From: Phragmites australis
Taxonomy: Eukaryota; Streptophyta; Magnoliopsida; Poales; Poaceae
Assembly (NCBI RefSeq): GCF_958298935.1
Contig: NC_084922.1
Location: 6,388,501 to 6,452,500 of the forward strand
DNA: 64,000 nucleotides
Reading direction: 5' to 3'
The notes beneath the pieces were generated by a model that was not told the origin of the DNA, ran no database searches, and saw only the letters and a list, made by a program, of their open reading frames with translations. This document shows, one piece after another, positions 1 through 13,100 of this stretch. The position numbers were made by a program, and so were the translations under genes. Position 1 is the first letter of the stretch. Each line of letters opens with the position of its first letter.

Positions 1-428
1 GTCTCAGAATATACCAGAACAAGTTTACAGGCCAACGCGAGCCCAACAGCACTGCCTCATAGCTGATCATTTGTTCTTTAGTATCCTAAACAAAACACAT
101 ATCTTTAGCTTGATTCAGAACGTGCTCATTGCTGCACAGGATCATCCCAATCATCAGAATTCCAAAACATATATCCAGATTTTTTTAGGAACAACATATA
201 TCCAGACAAGCAGCAGAGAAATGATAACAGCTCGTAGCGACCACTAATTCTAGTTTTCTTGAAACATAGTTGGAAATCTATCTGAGCCCCGGTTTCGCCA
301 TCTGATACAGATACATTGATCCCTTCTTTTTAGAGAGGGGGAGAAGCTTTGCGTAATCTTAGTATTCTTGTAACACATTCTCTAAGGCTAAGCTACCAAA
401 AATGTTGCCATGTCAGCTTGGCCATTCC

Positions 429-3128
429 TCATTGCCTGACGAAGTCCTTCAACTTCGTCATCCACCGGATGTACTCCTTGGTCTGCTTCGTCACCATGTA
501 ATCGTGCATGTAGTTTGTAGCCGATAGCGTGATCCCCCTTTGCTCCAAGAACTTGAATAGGCCTTTCTGCACAATCACGGGGAGCTCGCTGCAATAGAAA
601 ATGAGCCAGTAAATGAGTGGATTAGTAGCTAACATCGTACTATAGGACCCAAAACTGATATTTAAACTGATATCGCTTACGTGAATTCAGGGCCCTCGAA
701 CGGCAATTTCTCTTCTCCTTTTGTGTCTGTTTTCTCCACTATTAGCATATCATCAATAGTGATCTCCTCACGAAAGGCTGTACAGGTGAACTCGAGCTTT
801 GGGCCAGACCCTTTGGAGACTACCACCTTTAGAGAAACGCTACTATCTCCGGCACCCTCATCATCTTCATCTTCTGCTTCTTCATCGTCCTTACCAGCAC
901 TCTCACCATCGCCCTCACCATCTTCGTCATCAAACTCAGGACCCCCTTCTAAGTTAGGCATGCTGACGATGACCTCAATCTTCTCATCCTTGTAGTCCCT
1001 TTTCAAAATAACCACGCTCATACCCTCTTCGTCAAGGATTTCAAATGGGAAGTTGTCCGAAACAGGTTCCTGTTAAAAGAAGGATAAATGAATACAGCTA
1101 AAAGGCTTAAATATTTGCAAAGGCCAAGGACTGATGTGAAGTGCCTCAAAAATGAACTGATGCCCATGTAAATTTTACAGCTAAGTATTACATCTTGCAG
1201 AAAGTAACATCTGTCCATAGTCTTTTCAGGATCACTGGATAATCCATCAACCTCAATGTCCGTTTGAACATTGCTCTGGCGTGGAGCCACAAGTAGTTCA
1301 AAACTGAAACCAAACCCTCAACAAACTCAATCATTGGTCCCACTGATTTAAAATTATACTCCCCAAAAAATCATTGGAATGATTGGGTGATTTGACATCA
1401 GCCGAATGATTGCAGCTGCTCAGAGGAAATGCAGTCCAAGTATCCTTGCTTCTTTGGGGATATTATTATAAATAGGCAACATGAAACCGAGCTAAGCTGT
1501 AATACGTATGAAAGGTGATTACAACTTACATGCAAAGAAGTACCACCGGCATGCTTTATTATCGGTCATATGTATACATGCACGAAGCGTCCGGCAAACA
1601 CAAGAAAAGAAAATACCAAATAGATGGTTTATTTACATTAGGCTCTTCAGCAGATATTCAGGTGAACATCTGAGAGATGTAAATGCAAGAAAGTAGGAAA
1701 TCTGGATGATCAAATGGGACCGTAAATAGTAGATGCAAGGATAAATAGCTCTTTGAATGCCAACTCATATGGCAAATTGCTAGTATATGACCTCTTACAC
1801 AATATAGATACCATGACTGCAGAATTTGGGTAATTAGGAGATATGCAAGCTCTCTCTGTGTATAGCAAATCCTCTATGTGAACTAGCATTAAGTGGTAAG
1901 ATTTAGGGCTGGCAAAAAAACTCAAGGCTCGTGAGTCAGCTCGGATCGTTCCCAAGCTCGGTTTGGTTCAGCTCGGCTCAGTCTTCTAAACAAACCAAGC
2001 TGAGCCTCCTTTCTAGCTCGTTTTCTTAACAAGACAGCTTACAAGCCGCTCGATTAGCTCGTTAGGCTCAATAAATATAACAATCACAAACCCTGACTTC
2101 AATAATTCATTGATTTTATTATGTTTGGCTAAACTTGACTTGTCATCCAACCTATAAGCCAAGCATAGTAATCAGAAAAACTATACTAAGTGTTGAAACA
2201 TCTATATTCTTTGTATTTGTTGTCCCCCGTTGGTAATTTTCGTAATGCTGTCATGGGTTATCATTTTAAATATTATTAACATGCTTAAACATTGTTAAAG
2301 TGATTAATCTCACATGGGTTCTTGACATTGAAGTTGAACTATGCTTGGCTTGTGAGCCAAACGAGGCAGCTCGAGCTTTCTAACGAACTGAGCTGAAATC
2401 CCTTTTCAGCTCGTTAGTCTTAACGAGCTGAGCCAGGCCAGCTCGTTCTCGAAACGAGCATTAACAAACCAAGCCTTAACGAGCCAAGCCGCTCGTTAAT
2501 CCACCCCTCAGATTACCAAGACAATTGTTACACTGTAAATTGGTCTCTCCCTCTCTCCCTTACACACCAAATTATAGGTGTGTCTGCAACCTAGCGATAA
2601 GTTAGCAACTAGCAAGAGATGTGGCCTAGTATTGAACTAAGTGAACAATCAGCAGTAAACACCTACCCATCATTCACGAAGACATCGCTAGAATTTGACA
2701 AAATTTCAGTAAAGCTGTCTTCTCCATGGCAATTTCATCTCTAAATTGGCCAAAGACACTTCTTTTACTAGCGAAATCCCACTACTTCGACGAGGGGACT
2801 ACATATTACCACATAATTCGACCGGACCGGAAAACTCTTAAGGAGCGAAACGCGCGTGCGTCACCTGCTCGTCGCTGTCGAGGTATTCCTGGGCCTCCCT
2901 GATCTCGACGTCGAGGGCTCCGGGTAGGTTCCCGGCGCCGGACCCCTTCTTCTTCTTGGTCTTGACCTTGCTCTCCAACACCACCGGCGCTGAGTTCGAG
3001 CCCTTCGCCGCGCGGAGAGGAGGCAAGAGCGGCCGCCGTGGCTGCGGGTAGGCGGACGCGCTGGCGCCTCCGCGGACGGCGGACGGGACAGGGACGAGGA
3101 GGGAGGCGGTCGCGGAGACGAAGGCCAT
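429..3128 (-). CDS. Mitochondrial glycoprotein (p32/gC1qBP/MAM33) family protein
   Basis: Spliced model: exon 1 3128-2865, exon 2 1069-681, exon 3 588-429, giving 813 nt and 270 aa. Phases agree at both junctions (phase 0, then phase 2) and all introns are GT-AG. The N-terminus (about residues 1-40) is rich in A, S, R and P and looks like an organellar transit peptide. A Lys-rich stretch follows, then a helix ending EAQEYLDSDEQ. The family core starts at EPVSDNFPFEILDEEG. An acidic Asp/Glu loop lies near residues 115-145, and the C-terminal signature includes FEGPEFTELPVIVQKGLFKF and ends KLKDFVRQ. The family forms acidic doughnut-shaped trimers in the mitochondrial matrix (yeast Mam33, human p32); in plants it is linked to mitochondrial function. 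Intron 1 (about 1.8 kb) contains a MITE. A chloroplast destination cannot be excluded. Confidence 0.82.
1905..2508. mobile_element. Non-autonomous hAT-like element (about 600 bp) in p32 intron 1
   Basis: The left end begins AGGGCTGGCAAA and the right end, read inverted, begins AGGGGTGGATTA. These match the AGGGGTGG-type ends of hAT elements. Both flanks are full of short GCTCGTTAACGAGC-like motifs on both strands (AGCTCGTTAG, AACGAGCTGAGCC, GAGCCAAGCCGCTCG), while the middle (2090-2330) is AT-rich and free of them. No coding capacity. An 8-bp target duplication is not clean; only AGATT is shared at the two sides. Confidence 0.6.
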
Positions 3129-3210
3129 GGCGGTGTGGGGAGGAGAGGAAGAGGGGATAAGGCGACGGGGTAGGGGTTTGCTTGGGCTTTGGATTGGGGG
3201 CTGTTTATTA

Positions 3211-3461
3211 AGCCATCTCCAATAGTTATATATAGCTATTATATTTTAGTTAAAAATATATATTTTTAAAAAATAATTATTTGTATTTCTTTATACTTAT
3301 AGAACAAAGTAACTTGTAAGTACTAATTTTTTATCTTTTTCAAGAGTTAGTGCTTACCCTTCTCTCTTCTGTGAGATATAAAAAATGATACTAGTAATAA
3401 CATTAAGAAATATGTTTTTTTTATAAGAGATAGTAGTTATCTTCAATAATTGAAGATGTCC
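3211..3461. mobile_element. Tourist-like MITE upstream of the p32 gene
   Basis: About 250 bp of AT-rich DNA bounded by imperfect inverted ends (AGCCATCTCCAATAG left; GGACATCTTCAATTA inverted right), flanked on both sides by TTA, the target duplication of PIF/Harbinger-type elements. It sits about 85 bp upstream of the p32 start codon, so it may overlap the promoter. Confidence 0.5.
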
Positions 3462-3464
3462 TTA

Positions 3465-4440
3465 GATGGACATTTATAGAATGCTCATCACTCTACCTGC
3501 CGTATGGTGTGGCCCACACGTTAGTGAAAGGCTGGCATCAGGAGCTTCCACATCTACTCCGCGTTTGCGATTTTGCATGAAACGGTGAGACTTAGGTTGT
3601 TTGGCAGAATTTAGCTCCGAGATTTATGTAGCTTAACAAATTCATAGAATTTAAAGTATAATTTTCGGCCTTCATACCAAGGTGACATCGAGACGTCTAA
3701 GGATATATATAAATATAATTCGGCACAATCATTATGAAAACGCGTGTTCCAGAGTTGAGTGTCCGCGACGAAATATCCGAGTCCTCCAAATGTCTTGAGC
3801 ACCTATGGCATGGTTTTCTATTTCCTTTCTTCGTATTTGATGCCTGCATAGTACAAAAAGCTTCCATCAAGCGCGATCCGTGAGAAAATAGTGCTGCTCT
3901 AGTGCTCTGGAAATTTTGGGTTCAAAAAGATGTGCTCTGTAAAAATCGTAGCGCCATGTCGTCCATGCTTGAAATGAAGGTCCGATTGAGAGATACATAA
4001 GACGAATACAGACATACAGTTTGAATTATCTCAGGTTAATTTGCAAAAGAAGATGGGAGAAATTGAACAAAGAGTATGCCCGAAATTGAAGGATCAAGCA
4101 GCAGGAGACCGCCGAAGAAATTAAGCACAGAGTACGCCTCAAATTAAAGGACCAAACAACAGCAAGATGATCATGCACAATTCTACAAGAACATCATAAA
4201 GTCAGCCCTCACTTGAAATCGGAGACACAAACATGTATAGTTTCATATCAGCCGTGCCTCTGAGCTTGCAATTTGGCAAGCACCAGAGTGAACCTGTTCT
4301 GTATATACAACGGCAGAACCAGAGCCTCCTTGACGAGGCCTGTCGATTCGTTGCTGCCTTTATTCCAAGAAGCAGGGAGAAAGGAGAACAAAGACTCGGA
4401 AACATAACCAAAAGAAAAGAAAAGCATCGACCAAATTAAA
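3465..4440. other. Intergenic, no gene seen
   Basis: Mixed unique-looking sequence between the divergent side of the p32 gene and the 3' side of the small gene at 4.5 kb. Short direct similarity exists at 4070-4150 (AAATTGAAGGATCAAGCAGCAG and AAATTAAAGGACCAAACAACAG type units). Open frames here are short and lack coding character. Confidence 0.4.
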
Positions 4441-4532
4441 CGATCACCGGCTCACAAGCTGCGCTTCTTTGCGTGCCGTGCATCTTGTAGGAGTATGTTG
4501 CATCAGGCGACGAAGAAGCACCGGCGGATGAT

Positions 4533-4730
4533 TCATCCGCGGTCGTAGTAGCTGCGCGTCGACGGCGAGAGGAAGGCCGGCAGGTCTGCGCCGCCGGCGA
4601 GGCGGACGTAGTACGGCGCGCGTGGGGACGCCGACGGCGACTCGTTGCGGAAGGGGTTGCCGACGGGCGTCTCCCCGCCGTTGGCGAGGCTGATGATGGC
4701 CCTGTACAGGAAAGGCAGCAGCCCCTCCAT
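4533..4730 (-). CDS. Conserved plant micro-protein, 65 aa, function unknown
   Basis: A single-exon frame beginning MEGLLPFLYRAI and containing GNPFRNESPSASP and YYVRLAGGADLPAF before SYYDRG. I recognise this arrangement (MEGL.PF.Y.AI, then an ESPSAS block, then Y.RLPG) as a small plant protein family with no assigned role. The conserved ESPSAS block is what makes it a real gene rather than a chance frame. It is soluble, with no signal peptide. Longer overlapping frames here are GC-rich shadows. The region upstream (4731-4860) holds a (GA)n tract, typical of a grass 5' leader. The start was chosen because MEGL is the family start. Function is not inferred. Confidence 0.72.
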   Translation of the reverse strand: MEGLLPFLYRAIISLANGGETPVGNPFRNESPSASPRAPYYVRLAGGADLPAFLSPSTRSYYDRG

Positions 4731-4821
4731 GATGCCGAGCTGCCTGCTCTCTCACCAAACAAAGCAAAAGCAAAGCAACAACCACTGTTGCTCTCTGTGT
4801 TTGGTCTGATGCAACGAATGA

Positions 4822-4838
4822 GAGAGAGAGAGAGAGGA
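4822..4838. repeat. (GA)n microsatellite in 5' leader of the micro-protein gene
   Basis: About 8 GA units at 4822-4838. It lies roughly 90 bp upstream of the micro-protein start codon on the minus strand, so it reads (TC)n in the transcript, a common composition for grass 5' UTRs. Confidence 0.7.
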
Positions 4839-4859
4839 TAGGAGGGGTTTATGTAAAGG

Positions 4860-5600
4860 CTCTAAGATGGACAAAGATGTGCTTACAACTTGGACTAATC
4901 AAATCGATCGGACTTGGTGGAGAACAACTGGATTAGCTAGGGCTGCTAGGCAAGGGAAATGGTCAATGAGAGAGAGGACAGCCACAACAACTGGAGGAGA
5001 GGATAATGTGTCTGGAAGGATGTGATGGGTTGCATGCTTGTGGGAGAGAGATGCTGTTTACACTTCAGAGGGGGGCACAGGATGCAATAGTCTAGTAGCT
5101 TGTGCAACAGCTGTGGAGTATTGGTTGCAAGAACAAATCAGGTGGGTAGGGGCAATGAGTTTGTGGTTTCTGATTCTGGTCTTGGGGAGGGGAGGAAGAC
5201 CACCCTTCATATAAAGAAGAAGATCAAAGGACTTGTGCTAGCAGAAAAGGAGGAACACAAAAAAGAAATATATATTTATTATACATAGATGCAGGTTGAG
5301 GACGAGTTACCTGACCTTAGGACAAATTCTAGTATTGTTTGTTGTGCCTTCCTGTTATTATCCTGAGCTTGTTAGGTGAAGCTTGCAGTTGGGACTTAAA
5401 TTGAGCCTATCACTAGAACGATGAAATAAAAGGTATAATCCGAAGTCTGGTAGACTTTAAGCATCATCCAACTTCTGAAAATGACATACTAATAGGCATA
5501 AGAAGACAAAGGGCTAGGGAATTGTTACTCTTGGATGAGTTTACAATTGAGATTGCTCAGTGAACAACTGGTACACCAAGAATAACAGGGTACAACACTG
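4860..5600. other. Promoter-side intergenic region, no gene seen
   Basis: Region between the micro-protein gene and the 3' end of the CGR3-like gene. It contains a purine-rich stretch at 5190-5270 and no convincing coding frame. It should contain the micro-protein promoter and, past about 5600, the 3' UTR of the pectin methyltransferase gene. Confidence 0.4.
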
Positions 5601-5853
5601 TAAAGTTGTTACAGATATATATGTCGTCAGGGCTTCAATTTGCAATTCTCGATAACACATAATTTAATTTTCAGAATGAATTTCTAGCAACAAGTGGTAA
5701 AGCCTCCCTACATAGGCTACCTATAGCTGACGGTGGCTCTTTCGTGTGGCAATTCCTCCGCATGAAAGATGAGCAAGTCAACGGGTAAGCAAAGATATTG
5801 CTTACAAAACTGGTGCGATGTCATGGACAGGCATCACCGTGCTCAGTATAATC

Positions 5854-8800
5854 CTACGAACTAAGGTGGAAGATCTGACAGTCTGGTTTATATTTGTTCT
5901 TGGATGCAGCCTCTTCAAACTTCTTCAGCGGTCCTTCATTCTCTGTCAAGCCAGTCTGGACAAAGTAGCGAGTCCACCATGAAGAACTCCGCAACTTCGC
6001 CTGGGAACAAACAAACACAACGGATTTTGTCAGCGACGGGCCTACCTTGCCAGTCATGACAAATCGTCTTAATTTTTTACAGCCTTAAGTAGAGTGTAGT
6101 ATCTTCAATCCAAATAAATACTTGCATAAACTTAACAAAACAGCCACACCAACAGTCTCTGAACAATACCATCAACAACACTAATGGACTAACAGAGTTG
6201 GCAATAAGCAACAGTGTCTCAACCTACTTCATAACAGAAACTAGGTCAACATATCAGATGCAATTTAATTCTGGGGTGCGATACATCCACAGAAAATATG
6301 CCACACAAGCAAGGTTACTGTAGTTACAAACAAGCAATAAGCGCTACTGTGGACCATCAGTAACCTATAGTGTAAACTTAATCATACCATGTTTATACAC
6401 TGCTATTTGGATTATGAACATGAAATGTATCAATAAGTTTTTTTTTAAGGCATGGGCTCAGTAAAGTGGGCATCATGTGGTTAAGTCATACAACAACAAC
6501 AACGTGCTTAGCACGTTGGGGGTACGCTAGAAATGAAACCCAACAACATGCAGTTAAGTCATATGCAAAACAAATTTGTATGCTAGCAATTGGAATCATC
6601 TGTGCATACCGGTCTTCCAAATTTTGGTAGTTCAGAAACTTTAGCTTTCTGCTGACCTGGATTGCCTGCAACAAAGTAAATGAAATAATTATTACTCAGA
6701 TAATTTATGGCATCCACCATAACAGATCGTACACAGGCCACGTATCACAAAATTGATATCTACTAAATGAAGCTATAAGAAGTCCAAGAGTTGAACGTTA
6801 TTCAGGGGGTCTAGGTGCCATTACGTAATGTTGCTAACTAAAACAACTTATGCCATAAAAGCTATTTAGAGGTAGCACAGTTCGACCTAAAGCTGTTCCT
6901 ACTCCAGAGACCTAACATCACACATTAAAAAATAATACTACTTCGACCTCCTAGAGGGTAGTATCACCTGATGTTGCAATAGCTACAGATATAGATCTGT
7001 TGGAAATATTTTTTATCTTTTAGGTTCATCCTTCGAATTTTTTGCATGTTCATTTAGTCAACGAAATCCCATGAGTAGTCCACGACATACAGTTAAATAC
7101 AAACAGTTCTTAATATTTTTAAAGAAAGAAACTTAGAAGGACAATGGCAGGATCGACGATTATTGTACAAGTAAAAAATCAAGTAAAATATTCTTCTCTT
7201 TTAATGTAAGAGAAAACTAAGGAAAAATGACAGTCAGTACTCTTAATGTAATTTGCAGGTAATAAAACGTATACTTTTAAAAAGGAAGAAAAGAATCTTT
7301 TACCATAAACAAACTACATTTATTGGCATGCATATGTCAACTAAATTCCCTTCCAACGAAAAAGGAAGTAAACGTTTCGAGAAAGTAAATATACACACCA
7401 GCAAAGATAACAAGGCCATCTGTGGAAACCCTTGCCAAATCCGGAAGTGTTTTGTTCAGATACCTTGGGGTCAGATAATCTAAAGCATCTGACACAACAA
7501 CAAGGTTAAAAGAATCTGGGCGGTATGGAAGGGGAAACTTAATATCAGACATACGGACAAAGCCCTTGCGCACAAGGCTTTTGCAGCTACTATCAGCATC
7601 CTCCAAGTCATAAGGTTCAACTCCCCAAGCTTCAACCTTTTTTTCTTTCAACAAGTCAGAAACTACTGTGCAACTATCAGGGCCTACATGGAGAACCTTT
7701 TGCATTGAATTGCCATATGCCTTCTTGAGATAAGGAAGTGCTCGTATAACTTCTGATGTGCAAGAACCTGGATGCAGATGCAAAAGAGAAGTCTGAGATA
7801 AGGAGCATGATAAAACTCCCCACACCAATACTTTGGGAAAGACAAATATAAAGAATATGACTAAAGCAATCAAATAACCAAAATACTACTGTTCACTGCA
7901 AACTGGCCAATTTAAAGTACCTATTTTGGGCTTTTGGATTAGGGTATGTCTCCTCGTCACATGACTGAGATCTTGCATATCTCTTGGTCACATTTGTGAC
8001 CATAAAAGCTCATCCCCGCAAATGTAAAATCTTGTTTTTTTCTACGGTCACAAACCTTCCAGGACTCGTTACTGTAAAAACTATGCCAGATTTTACGGTT
8101 GTGGGATTATTTTTACGGTCGTGGGTCATGGGAAGGTCCGTGCCTGTAAAAACAATAGGATTTTACAGTTGCGGGGATTTATTTTTAAGGTCGAAATGTG
8201 ACTGAGACATAAGCAAAATCTCAAGCAACTGAGAACTAGAATTCTCTTTGGATTATATCTACCTGATAATGACCTATTTCTGGCATAGTGTATCACAATT
8301 TAGAGGATAAACTACTGGTCTATCCTGAACCGTATGGTAGCAAAATAAAAAAGACAACATGGAGGGAAACACTATATTTATCTTGCTGCCCACTATTGGT
8401 CATCAGTTCATAGCATCTGAACAACCTACTAACCATTACATGGCCTAGTGAGAACACCAAAGCAGTTAAAACAAAATAGGGCACAACAGACACAAACATG
8501 GAGGCCGCGCAACCTAATCACGAGTCTGCCCAGGAAAATGCTTCGAATGAATCAACATACAAAATGTGTCTGTAAGCCTTTGCAGGTTACAGCACCACTA
8601 AACAATGAAAAGACAACAGTAACAAAGTATCTTCAATGCATATTACGGGATTGTTGCAAAACTAATTGAATGCCTGACATGCACATTATAATAGCAAGTG
8701 CAACCTTAAAATCAGAAAGAAAAAAAATATTTTCAAGCTGTAAGCTAATGACATATCAGAAGCGCAAGATTGAGCAAGAAAAGCAGAATGTTGCATCAGG

Positions 8801-9558
8801 ATGCAGAAGAGTCTAAAACTGTAAATGACACCAGCAAGTTAGTATATGATACAAAAGGCAAAGATACAAAAGAAAAATATACCTTCAGACCTGCTCACAG
8901 CTTCTCTGCCTGTAACAGTTACACCTGGTCATTGGAGCAAGAATCAAAACAAGAGGTACAAGGACGCAACATCTGCTTTTTTATTCTCTTTTGGAACAGA
9001 CCACAATTTAATTTCTTTGAATCACAAATATATCCATAAAGTAGAATACTAGAATGATCCCCTGTAGCATTTGAATGACATGTTAAGTTTAGTTTTCAAC
9101 AACACATGATAATACCAATGCATTATTACTTTTCAAAAACAGTCAGTAGCAGTGCGTCCCCACTTTCATATTCAGTATTGAATGGAAAACAAGAGATAAA
9201 TTTGTATGTATCACAGGCAATGTTCTGTAGTCATTTCGCAATTCTAAACCAATCAGGATCCAACATTAAAGATAAAAAATAGTGAAACCTAACTGGGAGT
9301 CTTTGACCGACCTGAGCTGCTGTTAAAGTAGGCGATCAGAAGAATGACACCCTGCAAACATTAACATCTAAACCATCAGCATCACCCAAACACATGAGAA
9401 TTCCTAAGAACAGAATTGGCCACACAAAACAATACCAGGATGACGAGGGCAATGGTGAGCACGGGCGGCGAGCGTGACTTGGGGTGGAGCAGGCCGCCGA
9501 CGGACGGCAGGCCCCCGTCCGCCACCCGCCGGCTCGGATTCACCGATCTCCTCGACAT
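5854..9558 (-). CDS. CGR3: CGR3/CGR2-type Golgi pectin (homogalacturonan) methyltransferase
   Basis: Six exons: 9558-9436, 9351-9312, 8924-8883, 7767-7399, 6665-6610 and 6000-5854; 777 nt, 258 aa, phases consistent throughout. Starts MSRRSVNPSRRVADGGLPS, then one membrane anchor (about residues 32-50, VLTIALVILGVILLIAYF). After a short stem the luminal methyltransferase domain follows: VLHVGPDSC (about 92-100, SAM-binding loop), EAWGVEPYDLEDAD, FPLPYRPDSFNLVVVSDALD and DGLVIFAGNPGQQKAKV, ending FHLSS. This layout matches the COTTON GOLGI-RELATED 2/3 proteins, type II Golgi proteins needed for methyl-esterifying homogalacturonan; database names sometimes say pectin methylesterase, but the fold is a methyltransferase. 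Exon 3 is only 42 nt; using its internal AG|GT site instead would break the frame. Complete, no defects seen. Confidence 0.9.
7948..8240. mobile_element. Long-TIR foldback MITE in CGR3 intron 3
   Basis: The two halves are inverted copies. The left half has TTGCATATCTCTTGGTCACA, CATCCCCGCAAATGTAAAATC and ACTGTAAAAAC. The right half, read inverted, has TTGCTTATGTCTCAGTCACA, AATCCCCGCAACTGTAAAATC and TTTTTACAGG. The arms run about 130 bp each and there is no coding frame. Family not assigned; the long arms suggest a MULE or foldback origin. Confidence 0.6.
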
Positions 9559-9960
9559 CCTCCCCTGTACCTCCCTCCCGAATCCAACCAGCCAAGTTGA
9601 ACTTCCCCCCTCGATCACCTGCTCGCACGAACCACTCTTCGCATCAGACTAACCAACCGGCAAAACTCCCACAATGCCGCGGCGGATCGAAGCGCGCGGA
9701 AGCACCCGGATCCCCGCGGATCGGAATCCCCGAGAGCGGAAGGAGGCGGCGACGGTACCTCTGACAATGGCGGCGGCGGGTGGAGACGCGGAGGAGGGAT
9801 CCGGCGTCGGGGTTGCCGGAATCGGGACTGGATCTGAGGCGGGGAGATGGATGGAGTGGGGTGGGGAGCAGCCGCGGCGATCCGGCGCGATAGGGACGGG
9901 AATGGAATTACTTGAAGCTAATGGCGAGGGGGGATTAGCACGCCATTAGCGATCGAGATT
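9559..9960 (-). promoter_or_regulatory. 5' leader and proximal promoter region of the CGR3-like gene
   Basis: GC-rich region directly upstream of the CGR3 start codon, with open frames on both strands caused by base composition only. A leader intron is possible but not decided here. GC content drops past about 10 kb. Confidence 0.4.
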
Positions 9961-10199
9961 AGGATTAGTGGAGCGCGACCGGAATTCCGGGCTGGAGATT
10001 TTGTTCAGGGATGTTGGTCGTCGTGGCCTGTAGGTCACTGACTGGTGGGGTCTGCTGGTCTTTCTTTTTTATTTCCTTTTATTTTGGTTGCCCAGCTCGG
10101 TGGTCCAACGCATCGCTCATTCGTCCCATAGGATGGCTGGTCAGCGTTCGTTACAAATCTGTCAAAACTGAAGCCTTTTGGTTAAAGGAAAAATAGAGG

Positions 10200-13100
10200 A
10201 ATTTAAAAAGATTTGAATTATATACCAAAAATCCCTATGAACCATTTAGAACAAATGATTGAATCACTAAAATTCCTATAGAGGATTCCTAGCACGACGT
10301 CCATTCTCCTAATTTCTTTTTATTCTATCTCTGTTCTCTTATTTCTATGTTTTTTTTTTTTTTGCTGCATCCAAATGATCCATTAAAAATTTCTTATATT
10401 CAACTTTAATCTTGTATTTTTTTTTTTATGTTCCTACAATTTCAAAATCCTTTGTTCTAAGAGGTCTTGAATGTACCTAACATTAGGACCAATCCATGGG
10501 ATCAACAACATGTACAAATTCAGAAAACCTAACAGCTAGATAGATAGTCAAACTTGTGTATAATGACATAACTTAAAGAGCAATATATTCTCAAAGGTAA
10601 ATACAGTAACGATACTCTAACTTGTTGTCCCTTGTCATGCAGGTTCAAGATCCCTCAAAATATATTTGTATAGCATTAATATTATCTTTTTGTGTCATTT
10701 AGATCCAATTCGTGTTTTGGAGCCTTCATGCACTAACGTGTCGCGCCTTGGTGACAAAAGCGCCATATCAGCTCCTTGTTTTTCTTTTTCTTTTTTTCTC
10801 TGCTGATATTAGCTTGCACAATAATTTCCCTTTCAGTAGGAAAATAATTCACAAAATTGGTTTAATCTGAAAATAGAGTTTTGTTTATAATTAAAATTTG
10901 GAAAATTCTTTATTAAATCTGATAATCTTTTATATGTGTTTTTCAATGATAAAATAAATATTTTAATTACATTTTAGGGTTAAAATAATAAATAAAATTC
11001 TGATTAATGTTGAATAAATTGTTTACTGTTTAAATAGGTTCTCTGTAATGTTTTTATAATGAAAAATAGTAAATAATTATTATAAATTAGAAAATGGGTT
11101 TTCTTTAGTAAAATAATTTGTAATAATATCTTTTAATTCTTTTAGTGTTTCTTTAATTCATTATGATACTTTTAAATTCCTAAAATTCTTAGAAAATCCA
11201 GAAAATTCACATAAAATGCCAAGAGCCTCCAAAAAAATCTCAAGAAAATTCATACACTATTCTTTCACCCTTTCAAAGTCATATCCCTACCGTTGCAACT
11301 CCGATCTAATCGTTTCCTTCGAAAATAATTCACAAAAAATCATAAAAATAATGAATTAAGTTGCTCGGTGTGTTTTTAGCTCTTTTTGTGTTCTTGGTGT
11401 TTATTGCCTTATTTTCTTTTGCAATTAGACGCCGCTGTCCTGGAGGAAGATTTTGCAGGTTTTCAGGACCAGTAATTCGAATACCCCTCTAATCACCAAG
11501 GTGAAGGCAAGTTGTCTTTGATGTATTTTTATCCTATGTTTTTCCTAAATATTTTTTTATCAAGTTCTGCGCTTATAGTTGTCAGTGAGAAACCCATGAT
11601 AGGCAATATCTTAGTCTTTCTCATATCTACTTGTCGTCTGAGTTTTGGTGAGATCAAAGGTAGTATTGCTTAGCCATGTTTGGGAAAACACTTAGTTTAA
11701 TAATTTTGATAATGGTTTATGCAATGAGATAAAATTGTGTTTTTAGCAACAAGCTACGCCATTGGAGTGCTCCTCACGAACTCGAGGGCGACCATTCCTC
11801 CGAAGTCGTGCCTGAAGAGGATAACCTTCTTCTTCTTCTTCGAAATCAAGTGGAAATGTGTATTGGTTTATATATGATGAGTCATTGACAAGCGTGTGGA
11901 TTTGGTTTGTTGATTTTTGGATTGCGTAGGCATGTTTATATACTTCAGTGTTGATCTTTTACTAACCAAAGTTGCAGAAGAATTGGAGTTGACATTTCTG
12001 AGTTCAGGAAGATTGTGCACGTCGGGTGATCTGGCACTGTGAAAAATGAATGTGCCAGATGATTCGACATTCAGACCAAGTACACGCTAGAGTAATGCAA
12101 CTCAAAAGCAAAAGGTCAAGTGCACGCCGGATGAGCCGGTGATGGAGAGATATGAATGCCAGAGTATTTCTTGCAGAGAGCCTGCAAGTTGGCTCTAGTG
12201 GGCCAAGTTCTCACGAATGGTCCAGCGATGCTGGATATGAATGTCGGAGAGATAGTTGAAGCATTTCTTCCAGAGAGATTGCAAAACTTGGGTCTAGCAA
12301 AGTTGTGCTCGTCGGATGTTCCGGCAATTGGTTGATGAGCACGCCGGAATATCTTCTGTAGAGAGGATTTCAAATTGCGTAGTCTGAAGAGTTGCACACG
12401 TTGGATAGTCCAGCGCTCAGGAGATGTGCCCGCTGGACCATCCGGCGTTCATGATTTTTCTGAGATGTGCTTTAACTGAGTATTTTGATTATGGACTAAT
12501 CTATAATGAAGTTGGAGATGTGTGTTTGCTTGTCTATGTTATGCAGGTGATTGATGCAACTTGTCGACCGATGGCGGGATGATCGGGGCCAAGTGGGGTG
12601 CTTTGCGTCGGACGATCAAGGAGGTCGAGTGAAGTCAAGTGTAATCCTAGTTGTGTACATAGAGATCAAGCAAAGCATTGAATGAAGGATGAATGAAGAT
12701 GACGTGGTGATAAAGTCAAGCGAATGAGATACCAGTGCAAGTGACAAGGTGCCCCGAGGGATCGGGAGTGTGAGAGACTTACCGGCTGTCAAGATTGCAA
12801 GATGGAATACATGTGTCAACATCAGGGATGCTTTCTTGGAGTCAAAGCAAGTAATAGTGAGTCACACTTTGAGAAGCGTACGGGACAGATTTGTGGTTTG
12901 GTCTCAAAACTGTGCAAGAATGGAGTGCACGTGGTATCATCGTGAAGCAAGCGTCAAGGCGAAGCAAATTCATGAAGGTGTCACAATTGTTAGATGGACG
13001 GAGCGGAAAATAGATCAAAATACTCTGATGATAGTTAGTAGGTCATTGTAAGCGAGGGGTATTTTGAAAATAAAGAAAATTAAGGGCTAAGACACCTCGT

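Noticed and set aside
1018..1290. Minus-strand open frame (VAPRQSNVQTDIEVDGLSSD...) just upstream of p32 exon 2
   Set aside because: Exon 1 and exon 2 join in phase without it, p32 homologues have no such segment, and the frame runs into intron sequence. It was left out, although it does have an acceptor-like AG in front.
9474..9949. Plus-strand frames opposite the CGR3 first exon and leader
   Set aside because: GC-rich antisense shadows without any recognisable domain.
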